Source: JAKAWW01 sp049966775 | Lineage (GTDB): Archaea > Micrarchaeota > Micrarchaeia > Micrarchaeales > Micrarchaeaceae | NCBI GenBank assembly: GCA_049966775.1 | Contig: JBMFTZ010000004.1 | Span: 1-35,626, forward strand | Direction of reading: 5' to 3' | Length of the DNA: 35,626 nucleotides | Shown: piece after piece, positions 1 through 6,334 of the stretch | Layout: each line of letters opens with the position of its first letter | Position numbering within the stretch: the first letter of the stretch is position 1 | Translations under genes and position numbers: made by a program | The notes under the pieces: generated by a model | What the model was told of the DNA's origin: nothing | Databases searched by the model: none | The model's input: only the letters and a program-made list of their open reading frames with translations

Positions 1-37
1 TCAGCTCGTGGTGTGAACTGTCCGGTTAAGTCCGGTA
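1..37 (+). rRNA. rrs: 16S rRNA, upstream exon (partial at window edge)
   Basis: The window opens inside 16S rRNA: the bases match the conserved stretch around E. coli 1055-1101, ending in AAGTCCGGTA. The upstream part lies outside the window. The exon end at 37 is set by the bulge-helix-bulge described for the intron. Joining base 37 to base 570 restores the universal archaeal AAGTCCGGTAACGAGCG without gap or extra base, which is strong internal support for both boundaries. Confidence 0.93.
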
Positions 38-569
38 AGCTGGTGAGTGTGGTTTCATGTCAAAAAAAATTCCAATGAATCCAGATACAAGCTATATGCT
101 TGGCCTATTCCACTGCTCAAATACTGAGAAGGATATAGGAATAGAGACAAAGAATGAAAGGCTTGTAGAGAGGTTTGTTGCCATAGCCGTAAACGACTTG
201 GCGATAAAACCTGAAAGCATAAAGATAGAGGGCAATGAAGAGAACGGATCTACGCACGCGCATTTCTACAATGCGAAGTTGCGAAAGCTGCTTCAGAAGG
301 CTCTCGAAGAAAGGGAGCACATTTTCAAGTACAGGAACGAATATTCTGCTAGCTATGTTGCAGCGCTTTATGACCGCTGCGGTGGCATAAGCAGAAGCGG
401 TCTGTACATAAGGAATTTGGATGTGTTCGATGAAGTGCTCCTTGAAAGGCTTGGCTTTTACATAAGCTCTACCAAGAAAGCCTGCTATATAAGAGATGGA
501 AAGGAGTTCCTTGCTTTCATAAGCAAGTACAGTGTTAGGTGATGCTTACGCACATTCACCAGCCCGGAA
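38..569 (+). other. Archaeal (bulge-helix-bulge) intron in 16S rRNA
   Basis: A 532-nt insertion splits 16S rRNA at about E. coli position 1101. Its ends form a bulge-helix-bulge. Exon bases 32-35 (CCGG) pair with intron bases 564-567 as the 4-bp central helix. Bases 36-38 (TAA) and 568-570 (AAA) are the two 3-nt bulges. Bases 39-51 pair with 551-563 as a 13-bp inner helix with one G-T pair. Cutting after the second base of each bulge, the usual rule for archaeal splicing endonuclease EndA, gives a correct 16S junction. A clear outer helix is not visible, so the motif is of the relaxed kind. The intron contains one ORF (57-542). Confidence 0.92.
57..542 (+). CDS. LAGLIDADG-family homing endonuclease-like protein of the 16S intron, probably catalytically impaired
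   Basis: A 161-aa protein lying wholly inside the rRNA intron, starting 19 nt after its 5' end and stopping 27 nt before its 3' end. It has the pseudo-dimeric layout of monomeric LAGLIDADG enzymes: a first motif SYMLGLFHCSN near residues 12-22, followed by beta/alpha segments, and a second motif SYVAALYDRCGG near residues 99-110. These enzymes cut intronless alleles so that the intron spreads. The acidic residue at the eighth position of each motif, which binds the catalytic metal, appears to be Ser in the first and Cys in the second. The protein may therefore be a dying nuclease or kept for another role such as RNA binding. The alignment is by eye. Confidence 0.8.
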   Translation: MSKKIPMNPDTSYMLGLFHCSNTEKDIGIETKNERLVERFVAIAVNDLAIKPESIKIEGNEENGSTHAHFYNAKLRKLLQKALEEREHIFKYRNEYSASYVAALYDRCGGISRSGLYIRNLDVFDEVLLERLGFYISSTKKACYIRDGKEFLAFISKYSVR

Positions 570-1005
<436 letters not shown>

Positions 1006-1010
1006 AAATT

Positions 1011-1111
1011 TGTGTGCACACAGCATGATCCTGCATATCCTGCAAATTTCCTCAAGGCTACAATTTTAACATCCTACTGGATAGTATGTGTACCGCATGC
1101 TTAATTGCGGT
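1011..1111 (+). other. Spacer after 16S with palindrome and stem-loop
   Basis: The spacer between 16S and the next promoter holds a perfect 12-nt palindrome (TGTGTGCACACA, 1011-1022). It also holds a 6-bp stem-loop, ACCGCA at 1092-1097 with TGCGGT at 1106-1111. They may take part in 16S 3' processing or termination. That function is inferred only from position. Confidence 0.4.
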
Positions 1112-1112
1112 G

Positions 1113-1153
1113 CATGCATGCGAATCTATTTATTTCTTTTTTTAATAGTATTT
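1113..1153 (+). promoter_or_regulatory. Promoter-like repeat, copy A
   Basis: A 41-nt block beginning CATGCATGCGAATC and continuing through an AT-rich stretch (TATTTATT, then a run of seven T, then TAATAGTATTT). An equivalent 40-nt block, identical except for one T fewer, stands at 35529-35568 in the same orientation. Here the TATA-like TATTTATT lies about 30 nt upstream of the ATG at 1162, as expected for an archaeal TATA box with a very short leader. The GCATGCATGC part is palindromic and could be an operator. Confidence 0.55.
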
Positions 1154-1161
1154 GCGATGGT

Positions 1162-2079
1162 ATGAGAAAGCTTGCCACGCGCGCGAAGCGCAGGAAAGCA
1201 CAGAGCGCAATGGAATACTTAATGACCTATGGCTGGGCCATTCTCATCATAAGCATTGCCCTTGTTGCACTGTTTTCTTTGGGTGTTTTCAACCCTTACA
1301 CTTTCGTTTCAAAGGCGCAGCCAGGCTCATGCCAGGTTTATAGACCAGAAGGGGCAGGCACCACACAATTCGAAAACCTCGAAGGTATGTGCAACGGCGA
1401 GATGCCACAATATGTGGCATACTTTGCCGGAAACGGTGCAAATTCTGCTTATTCGAGCAATACATATATAACGGCGACATTGCAGAGCATGGCCGGCACA
1501 AACACAGTATATACAATGACAGCATGGATAATGCCATCGACTTCTGTATCTTCTAACATGCCTTTCTTTGGCTTCCAAAGCTACCAGGCGTTTGAGCTCT
1601 TCCGCTGTGGGATCGGCACCTCTTCTTGCGAGCTCGGCTTACACAGGTGCAGTTCTGCTGATACGTGGGAAAGTGCATTGCCAGTAATAAGGCTTGGTAC
1701 ATGGCATTTCGTAGCAGTATCGGTGGATCCACCAAATTATTATTTCCAACTTGATGGCAATGGCACTAGCGTAAGCAATGGCAACACATATTATAATACA
1801 GGCAATATTGTACTTGGCGCCCAATTTGCACAATGTGATGGCACTACATTCTCTGGGTATTTGGCAAATGTCCAAATATACAATACTTCCCTTTCAGCAA
1901 ATGAGATTCAGACACTCTACCAAGAGGGGATAGGAGGCGCGCCCATAAAGCTGCAGAACCTTGTTGCTTGGTATCCGCTCAATGGCAACGCCAATGATTA
2001 CAGCGGCAATGGCAACAACGGCGTGCCGACAGGCATTAGTTTTGCGGGCGATTGGTATTCTGGTTACACGCAGCCATGA
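1162..2079 (+). CDS. Pilin-like surface protein with class III signal peptide and LamG-like domain
   Basis: A 305-aa protein. The basic N-terminus (about residues 1-13) is followed by AQSAMEYLMTYGWAIL and a hydrophobic stretch to about residue 35. That is the archaeal class III signal peptide cut by the prepilin peptidase PibD/FlaK, probably between Ala and Gln. The exported part resembles the concanavalin/LamG (Laminin_G_3) sandwich: a YTMTAWIMP strand, GTWHFVAVSVD, and GYLANVQIYN followed by LSANEIQTLY. It ends in a Gly/Asn-rich tail. The role is likely adhesion or a pilus-like filament. The ATG at 1162 is preferred over an upstream in-frame ATG at 1105, because the latter would place the promoter element inside the gene. 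A near copy of the last 43 codons lies at 18235. Confidence 0.82.
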   Translation: MRKLATRAKRRKAQSAMEYLMTYGWAILIISIALVALFSLGVFNPYTFVSKAQPGSCQVYRPEGAGTTQFENLEGMCNGEMPQYVAYFAGNGANSAYSSNTYITATLQSMAGTNTVYTMTAWIMPSTSVSSNMPFFGFQSYQAFELFRCGIGTSSCELGLHRCSSADTWESALPVIRLGTWHFVAVSVDPPNYYFQLDGNGTSVSNGNTYYNTGNIVLGAQFAQCDGTTFSGYLANVQIYNTSLSANEIQTLYQEGIGGAPIKLQNLVAWYPLNGNANDYSGNGNNGVPTGISFAGDWYSGYTQP

Positions 2080-2127
2080 ATAAGAAAATTGAGGAAGAAA
2101 AAATAGGGAATGAATAGGTAATAAACT

Positions 2128-2634
2128 TTATACCCTTCTGCCTCTTCTGCCTCCGGGTCTTCTTGTGGTATCGGTTGGTATCGGCGTTACGTCTTCTATC
2201 CTGTTTATTCTTAGGCCGCTCCTTGCAAGGACTCGCACAACGGCCTGAGCGCCACTGCCTGGCGTCTTTGCGCCGTGGCCTCCAGGGGCGCGTATCTCTA
2301 TGTTTACGTTTGTTATGCCCTTTGCCTTTGCTTCTGCCGCAACCTTGTATGCTGCCTGCATTGCGGCGTATGGCGATCCTTCCTGCGAATCGGCATTTAC
2401 CATCATGCCTCCACTGCCGACAGCGATGGTTTCAGAGCCGCTCATATCTGTAAGCGTTATAATCGTATCGTTCTTCGATGAATAGACATGCGCGATAGCC
2501 CATCTCTCGGCTTTTGGCTTGGCAACTGGCTGCTCCATCGCCTTGGCTTCATATGATATTTCTTCCTTCTTCTCGGGCTTCTCCTTTTCTACCTGCTCCT
2601 TTGGCTTTGCTTTTATTTTTTTGCTGCCTCCCAT
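2128..2634 (-). CDS. rps11: Small-subunit ribosomal protein uS11
   Basis: 168 aa. Residues from about 43 on match uS11 of the 30S platform: WAIAHVYSSKNDTIITLTD, the GGMMVNADSQEGSPYAAMQAA core and the conserved end RPGGRRGRRV. The first 42 residues are an extra Lys/Glu-rich extension (KPKEQVEKEKPEKKEE), longer than in most archaea. The gene is last in rpsM-rpsD-rpsK, 9 nt after rpsD, with GAGGCG 7 nt before its ATG. The archaeal operon usually continues with rpoD, L18e, L13 and S9. Here it stops and meets the pilin-like gene head-on. Confidence 0.96.
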   Translation of the reverse strand: MGGSKKIKAKPKEQVEKEKPEKKEEISYEAKAMEQPVAKPKAERWAIAHVYSSKNDTIITLTDMSGSETIAVGSGGMMVNADSQEGSPYAAMQAAYKVAAEAKAKGITNVNIEIRAPGGHGAKTPGSGAQAVVRVLARSGLRINRIEDVTPIPTDTTRRPGGRRGRRV

Positions 2635-2643
2635 TCAAGCGCC

Positions 2644-3306
2644 TCAATTGCTTTCCACGTTATCTTGGGCATCCGCATTTGCTACATCTGCTCTTTGCCC
2701 TGTTTGCTCCTGCGCGGCTGCGCCTCCTTGCTTCTCTGCTTCCTTCTCGCCGCTATCCTGTGTAGCTTGCTCTCCAAGCTGCTCCTGCTGTGCGGTTTGC
2801 TGCTCGGCATTAGGCTTTGCCGCGGGCATTATATCTATCGGCTTGTAATAACTTATGTGCTTCTCAGCCTCCGAGTCAACAATAAAGCCCGGCCTGTTCA
2901 CGCGCTTGCCGTTTATGGCTATGTAGCCGTGCACTATGAGCTGGCGCGCCTGTTTCATGCTTCTTGCAAGACCCTTTCTGAATACGATTGTTTGCAGCCT
3001 TCTTTCAAGCATTGCTGATTCGTTCAGGTCAAGAAGGTTGTCAAGTGTGGTACTATCATTTGCAATGCCGAGCTTCTTGAGCCTTGCCATTATGTTGCTC
3101 TCCATGCTCTTGTATTTCACATTGCCTGAAAGCATCTCTCTAACGTTGCCCCTGAGCCTGCTTATCTCGGTCTGCGCCTTCCACAGCTCTCTCATGCTCT
3201 TTAATCCGTACTGCTCTACAAGCCCGTGATCGGTCTTTATCCTCTCAAGGTTTCTTATGTCTCCGGGCTTTTCGTATTTCTTCCTGTTCTTTCTGGGCGC
3301 TCCCAT
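2644..3306 (-). CDS. rps4: Small-subunit ribosomal protein uS4
   Basis: 220 aa from ATG 3306. The N-terminus MGAPRKNRKKYEKP and the S4 RNA-binding domain (LARSMKQARQLIVHGYIAIN, about residues 108-127) identify uS4, which binds 16S rRNA early in 30S assembly. The C-terminus carries an unusual tail of about 55 residues rich in Gln, Ala and Glu that is not part of the S4 fold. An in-frame ATG upstream at 3369 lies inside rpsM and is rejected. The chosen start follows the rpsM stop as AAGTGA-TTCA-ATG, a 4-nt gap with GTGAT acting as the ribosome-binding site. Confidence 0.96.
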   Translation of the reverse strand: MGAPRKNRKKYEKPGDIRNLERIKTDHGLVEQYGLKSMRELWKAQTEISRLRGNVREMLSGNVKYKSMESNIMARLKKLGIANDSTTLDNLLDLNESAMLERRLQTIVFRKGLARSMKQARQLIVHGYIAINGKRVNRPGFIVDSEAEKHISYYKPIDIMPAAKPNAEQQTAQQEQLGEQATQDSGEKEAEKQGGAAAQEQTGQRADVANADAQDNVESN

Positions 3307-3310
3307 TGAA

Positions 3311-3865
3311 TCACTTCTTTGCAGGTTCTTTCTCCTTCTCGGACAACTTTGCCTCCTTCTGCGCAGCAACTATGGCCTTCTTTGTAACTCCCACAGTGGC
3401 ACCGGTTCTGCCTGTGGATCTGGTATGCTGGCCACGCACTTTCTGCCCGTACTGGTGCCTGAAGCCGCGCCATGCCTTCAATGAGACATCCCTGTTGATA
3501 TCCTGCCTAGTAACGAAAAGGAGGTCGTTGCCCACATAGTGCTTTGGCATGCCGCTCTCTGCATCCTTGTTATGATTGAGCATAAACACCGGTATTCCTG
3601 CGCTCTGTGGATCCTTTATTATCTTCTCTATCTCGGAAATTTGCTGCTCGCTGAGAGAGCCTAAGGTGGCGCTGCTCGGTATGTTGAGCTTTGCTTCTAC
3701 CACTTTTGAAATGGAGTTTGCAAGGTTGTAGCCTATGCCCTTTATCTTGAAAAGCGCGCGCGGTATGTTGAGCGAGCCGTCTATGTCCCTTCCTGCCAAT
3801 CGTATTATCGAGGTCGCTTCGCCGCGCTTAGGCGCGCCTTTACGCTCATTGCTTTGCTTTTCCAC
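3311..3865 (-). CDS. rps13: Small-subunit ribosomal protein uS13
   Basis: 184 aa with the archaeal S13 pattern: IIRLAGRDIDGS, the helix-hairpin-helix KIKGIGYNLANSI, and the conserved KAWRGFRHQYGQKVRGQHTR segment. It sits in the 30S head and contacts the 50S subunit. The start is taken as GTG 3865, preceded by GGTG five bases upstream. A tRNA-Ser gene ends only 10 nt before this start, so the operon may be co-transcribed with the tRNA and freed by tRNA 3' processing. The C-terminus (about residues 150-184) is a Lys/Glu-rich extension. Confidence 0.95.
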   Translation of the reverse strand: MEKQSNERKGAPKRGEATSIIRLAGRDIDGSLNIPRALFKIKGIGYNLANSISKVVEAKLNIPSSATLGSLSEQQISEIEKIIKDPQSAGIPVFMLNHNKDAESGMPKHYVGNDLLFVTRQDINRDVSLKAWRGFRHQYGQKVRGQHTRSTGRTGATVGVTKKAIVAAQKEAKLSEKEKEPAKK

Positions 3866-3889
3866 TTGAACACCACGCCAGGGCTGGGA

Positions 3890-3905
3890 TATTCAGCTAC
3901 AAGCT
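3890..3905 (-). other. 16-nt intron in the T-loop of tRNA-Ser
   Basis: This is a full bulge-helix-bulge on a small scale. The T-stem CTGGG/CCCAG is the outer helix and TTCA/TGAA the 4-bp central helix. AAA and TAT are the 3-nt bulges, and GCT/AGC closes a TGT loop as inner helix. Cuts after the second base of each bulge leave TTCAAA plus T, the standard T-loop. Introns at such non-canonical tRNA positions are known in some archaea with broad-specificity splicing endonucleases, including the epsilon-2 type described in ARMAN. Confidence 0.85.
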
Positions 3906-3939
3906 TTTGAACCCAGAAGGCTCAGAAGAGCCATACGCT

Positions 3940-3951
3940 TACAAGCATGCT
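3940..3951 (-). other. 12-nt intron in the anticodon loop of tRNA-Ser
   Basis: This is inserted at the canonical position 37/38. The bulges would be AGA and TAA. The central helix CTGG/CTTG is imperfect (one T-T mismatch, one G-T pair) and there is no inner helix, only a 5-nt loop. Splicing restores a 7-nt loop CTGGAGA. The boundaries are therefore less certain than for the T-loop intron. Confidence 0.68.
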
Positions 3952-4092
3952 CTCCAGGCGTACGCGTTACCGGATTCCGCCACCCTGGCATTTTACTATT
4001 ATTGTAGCGTCATGCTTATTAAAGCTTTACAATACGCCCTTCGCTAAAAGAGTTAATGCAAAAGGGTTATTAAACGTTTCGCTATATCTGCC

Positions 4093-4170
4093 TGGCGGGC
4101 CCGGTGGGATTTGGACCCACGACTTAGAGGTTAAAAGCCTCCCACTCTGGCCAAACTGAGTTACGGGCCC
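4093..4170 (-). tRNA. trnK: tRNA-Lys(UUU)
   Basis: The acceptor GGGCCCG/CGGGCCC pairs perfectly, with discriminator G followed by an encoded CCA. The D-arm ACTC/GAGT is normal. The anticodon stem GGAGG/CCTCT closes loop CTTTTAA, so the anticodon is TTT. The T-arm is GTGGG-TCCAAAT-CCCAC. There is no intron. The TATA-like GGTATATAAATATAG at about 4212-4225 lies about 45 nt upstream, and GCATGC stands just before the mature 5' end. Confidence 0.96.
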
Positions 4171-4216
4171 ACGCATGCTTGCAGATGCTAAAACGTATAT
4201 CTATCCTGCCCTATAT

Positions 4217-4324
4217 TTATATACCTTTTTCTATGCCATCTCCATTCTGCAATTCCTGAACGCGCCCAGGTGTGTGGTCTTGCGGAGGCATGAAGATTCG
4301 CACCCTTTGGCAGCCCGTATCCAT
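4217..4324 (-). CDS. Possible small ORF downstream of atpD
   Basis: A 35-codon ORF starting at an ATG 8 nt after the atpD stop, with GTG in the gap (TAAGTGTCAAAATG). The predicted peptide begins MDTGCQRVRIFMPPQDH. I do not recognise it. It sits where some archaeal ATP synthase operons carry an extra small gene, but nothing shows it to be an ATP synthase subunit. Its 3' end overlaps the TATA-like promoter of tRNA-Lys. It may be chance. Confidence 0.2.
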   Translation of the reverse strand: MDTGCQRVRIFMPPQDHTPGRVQELQNGDGIEKGI

Positions 4325-4332
4325 TTTGACAC

Positions 4333-4950
4333 TTATCTGCTGGCCTTCAAAAGCTTTTTCTTGACATGCTTGAGAGCGGCAAAGGTGTCACGATCCATTG
4401 CGTCAAGCTTCGCCTCTATATATTTTGCATCAGTTTGCAGGCTCGGAACAAGAATGTACTGCAATGCGTTGACTCTTCTCTTCACCTTGTCTATTTCTGT
4501 AATGAGCCGCTTGAGGCCCTGCTCCCGCTTCGCTACATCTACTATTGCTTTCTTTACTTCGTCAAAAGACTCGCTGACGTCGCCCACGGCAACGCTCATT
4601 TGCAGCTTCTCGCTCTCGCTCGTAGAGAAGAGACCCTGTATCTCTGGGATTCTTACACCCATTATATTCCTTATCGCAAAGCTTATGCTACTCTTTTCTG
4701 TAACATACATGCTATCCTGCTCCAGCTCGAATTCACCGATAAATGCTGAAGCGATCACAGTAGTTTTGTATGCTGCCTGCAGCAGCGCGTTGAGCTGCGA
4801 CCTGCTCGCCCGCGACTCGTGCAGCATGCTCATGAACTCCATGACAAGCACCTTTCTCTTCCTTTCCAGCAGGTCCTTGCCCTTTTGCGCGAACTCTATA
4901 TTCTTTCTTAGAGCGATGAGATTCATCCTTGTTGGATTAACTCTGGCCAT
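4333..4950 (-). CDS. atpD: A-type ATP synthase subunit D
   Basis: 205 aa from ATG 4950; an ATG 6 nt upstream is also possible. The start MARVNPTRMNLIALRKN and the long N- and C-terminal helices fit subunit D, the central rotor shaft that turns inside the A3B3 head. The C-terminal helix includes RRVNALQYILVPSL, the conserved segment of V/A-type D subunits. It overlaps the end of atpB by 14 nt, and is the last recognised ATP synthase gene of the operon. Confidence 0.94.
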   Translation of the reverse strand: MARVNPTRMNLIALRKNIEFAQKGKDLLERKRKVLVMEFMSMLHESRASRSQLNALLQAAYKTTVIASAFIGEFELEQDSMYVTEKSSISFAIRNIMGVRIPEIQGLFSTSESEKLQMSVAVGDVSESFDEVKKAIVDVAKREQGLKRLITEIDKVKRRVNALQYILVPSLQTDAKYIEAKLDAMDRDTFAALKHVKKKLLKASR

Positions 4951-6334
4951 TGGCATTTCCCTTCTTGTAGTATTTGCCTATGTATTCTTCCTTTATCCTG
5001 GTGAGCTCTGACTCCGGAAGCTCCGAAAGCAGCTCCCATCCTATTTCAAGTGTTGCATCTATACTTCTGTCTTCAAGCTCGCCCTGCGAGAGGAATCTTT
5101 TCTCGAAATCTTCGCCAAACTTGAGGTATAGCTTGTCGCTTTCACTCAGCGCCTCTGCGCCTATTATCGCGCTGAGGCTCCTTGCATCCTGTGATTTTGC
5201 ATATGCACCGTAAAGCTGGTCGGCAACGCCTCTGTGGTCTTCCCGTGTCTTGCCAGAGCCTATGCCATTGTTCATCAGCCTTGACAAGGAGCCCAGCGGA
5301 TTGACTGGAGGATATACGCCCTTATTGCTTAGCTCCCTGCTTATGAATATCTGCCCTTCGGTTATGTAGCCAGTAAGATCTGGTATAGGGTGCGTGACAT
5401 CGTCGCCTGGCATGGTCACTATGTTAAGCTGGGTTATGCTCCCCTTCCTCCCTTTTATTATGCCTGCCCTCTCGTATATACTTGCAAGGTCTGTATACAT
5501 GTATCCGGGATAACCCCTTCTTCCGGGTACTTCTTCCCTTGCGCTTGACATTTCACGCAGCGCCTCGGCATAATTTGTCATGTCGGTGAGCATCACAAGC
5601 ACGTGCATTCCTTTGTCATACGCTAGGAATTCGGCAGCTGTTAGCGCAAGTCTTGGGGTGAGTATGCGTTCTATGCTCGGATCGTTTGCGAGATTTATAA
5701 ATGCAACTGTTCGCTTTATGGCGCCAGTTTTCCTGAAGCTGTCTATGAAGTAGGCCGCATCGTCGTGTGTTATGCCTATGCCCCCGAAAACCACAGCGAA
5801 CTCTTCGCTTTTGCCCCTCACCTTTGCCTGCCTTACTATCTGCGCGGCCAGCTTATTGTGCGGAAGACCGCCACTTGAGAATATGGGTAGCTTCTGCCCC
5901 CTTACTAGCGTCATGAGGCCGTCTATAGAGGATATGCCGGTTTCTATGAAATCGCTTGGCATTGCCCGCGCTACTGGATTGATGGGCTCGCCGTTAATGT
6001 CTCTTTCCTGCTCCGAAGCCACACCCGCCTTGATATCTATCGGCCTGCCTCTGCCGTTGAATATTCTGCCAAGCATCTCCTCGCTGACGCCTAGCGTAAG
6101 CGCCTCTCCAAGGAAGCTGACAGACGCCTTCTTTACATCGAGCCCGGCCGTTTCTCCAAATATCTGCACTACGGCAAACCCCTCCGCGCTTTCAATAACC
6201 TGCCCTGTCCTCACCTCGCCGTCTTGGAGCTTGATCCTGACTACCTCGCCGTAGGCTGCGCGGCTCACTTCGTTCACTACGATTAGCGGCCCCGAGATGT
6301 TCTGTATTGTATTATATTCGATTTCAAACTTCAC
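4937..6334 (-). CDS. atpB: A-type ATP synthase subunit B (non-catalytic)
   Basis: 465 aa, normal length. The beta-barrel start (YNTIQNISGPLIVVNEV) is followed by a nucleotide-binding fold. The site corresponding to the P-loop reads SSGGLPHNKLAAQI, the degenerate form that marks B as regulatory rather than catalytic. The segments VFGGIGITHDDAAYF and MLTDMTNYAEALREMS are also conserved. The start is GTG 6334, preceded by GAGGCGGT. GTG and the atpA stop share the four bases GTGA, which implies translational coupling. B alternates with A in the hexameric head. Confidence 0.97.
   Translation of the reverse strand: MKFEIEYNTIQNISGPLIVVNEVSRAAYGEVVRIKLQDGEVRTGQVIESAEGFAVVQIFGETAGLDVKKASVSFLGEALTLGVSEEMLGRIFNGRGRPIDIKAGVASEQERDINGEPINPVARAMPSDFIETGISSIDGLMTLVRGQKLPIFSSGGLPHNKLAAQIVRQAKVRGKSEEFAVVFGGIGITHDDAAYFIDSFRKTGAIKRTVAFINLANDPSIERILTPRLALTAAEFLAYDKGMHVLVMLTDMTNYAEALREMSSAREEVPGRRGYPGYMYTDLASIYERAGIIKGRKGSITQLNIVTMPGDDVTHPIPDLTGYITEGQIFISRELSNKGVYPPVNPLGSLSRLMNNGIGSGKTREDHRGVADQLYGAYAKSQDARSLSAIIGAEALSESDKLYLKFGEDFEKRFLSQGELEDRSIDATLEIGWELLSELPESELTRIKEEYIGKYYKKGNANGQS

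Larger units (their letters stand above)
3876..3989 (-). tRNA. trnS: tRNA-Ser(GGA) with two introns, one in the T-loop
   Basis: The acceptor GCCAGGG/CCCTGGC pairs fully, with discriminator G. The D-stem is GCG/CGC, the anticodon stem TACGC/GCGTA, and the long variable arm GGCTC-TTCT-GAGCC is typical of Ser. The T-stem is CTGGG/CCCAG. The anticodon loop is 12 nt too long and the T-loop 16 nt too long. Removing 3940-3951 gives loop CTGGAGA (anticodon GGA). Removing 3890-3905 gives the canonical T-loop TTCAAAT. CCA is not encoded. A TATA-like AAGCTTTAATAAG lies about 30 nt upstream. Confidence 0.88.

Noticed and set aside
4175..5011. 278-aa plus-strand ORF
   Set aside because: It is antisense to atpD and the end of atpB, Ser/Leu-rich as usual for reverse complements of helical proteins, with no family features.
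5772..6254. 160-aa plus-strand ORF
   Set aside because: It is antisense to atpB, which is certain.
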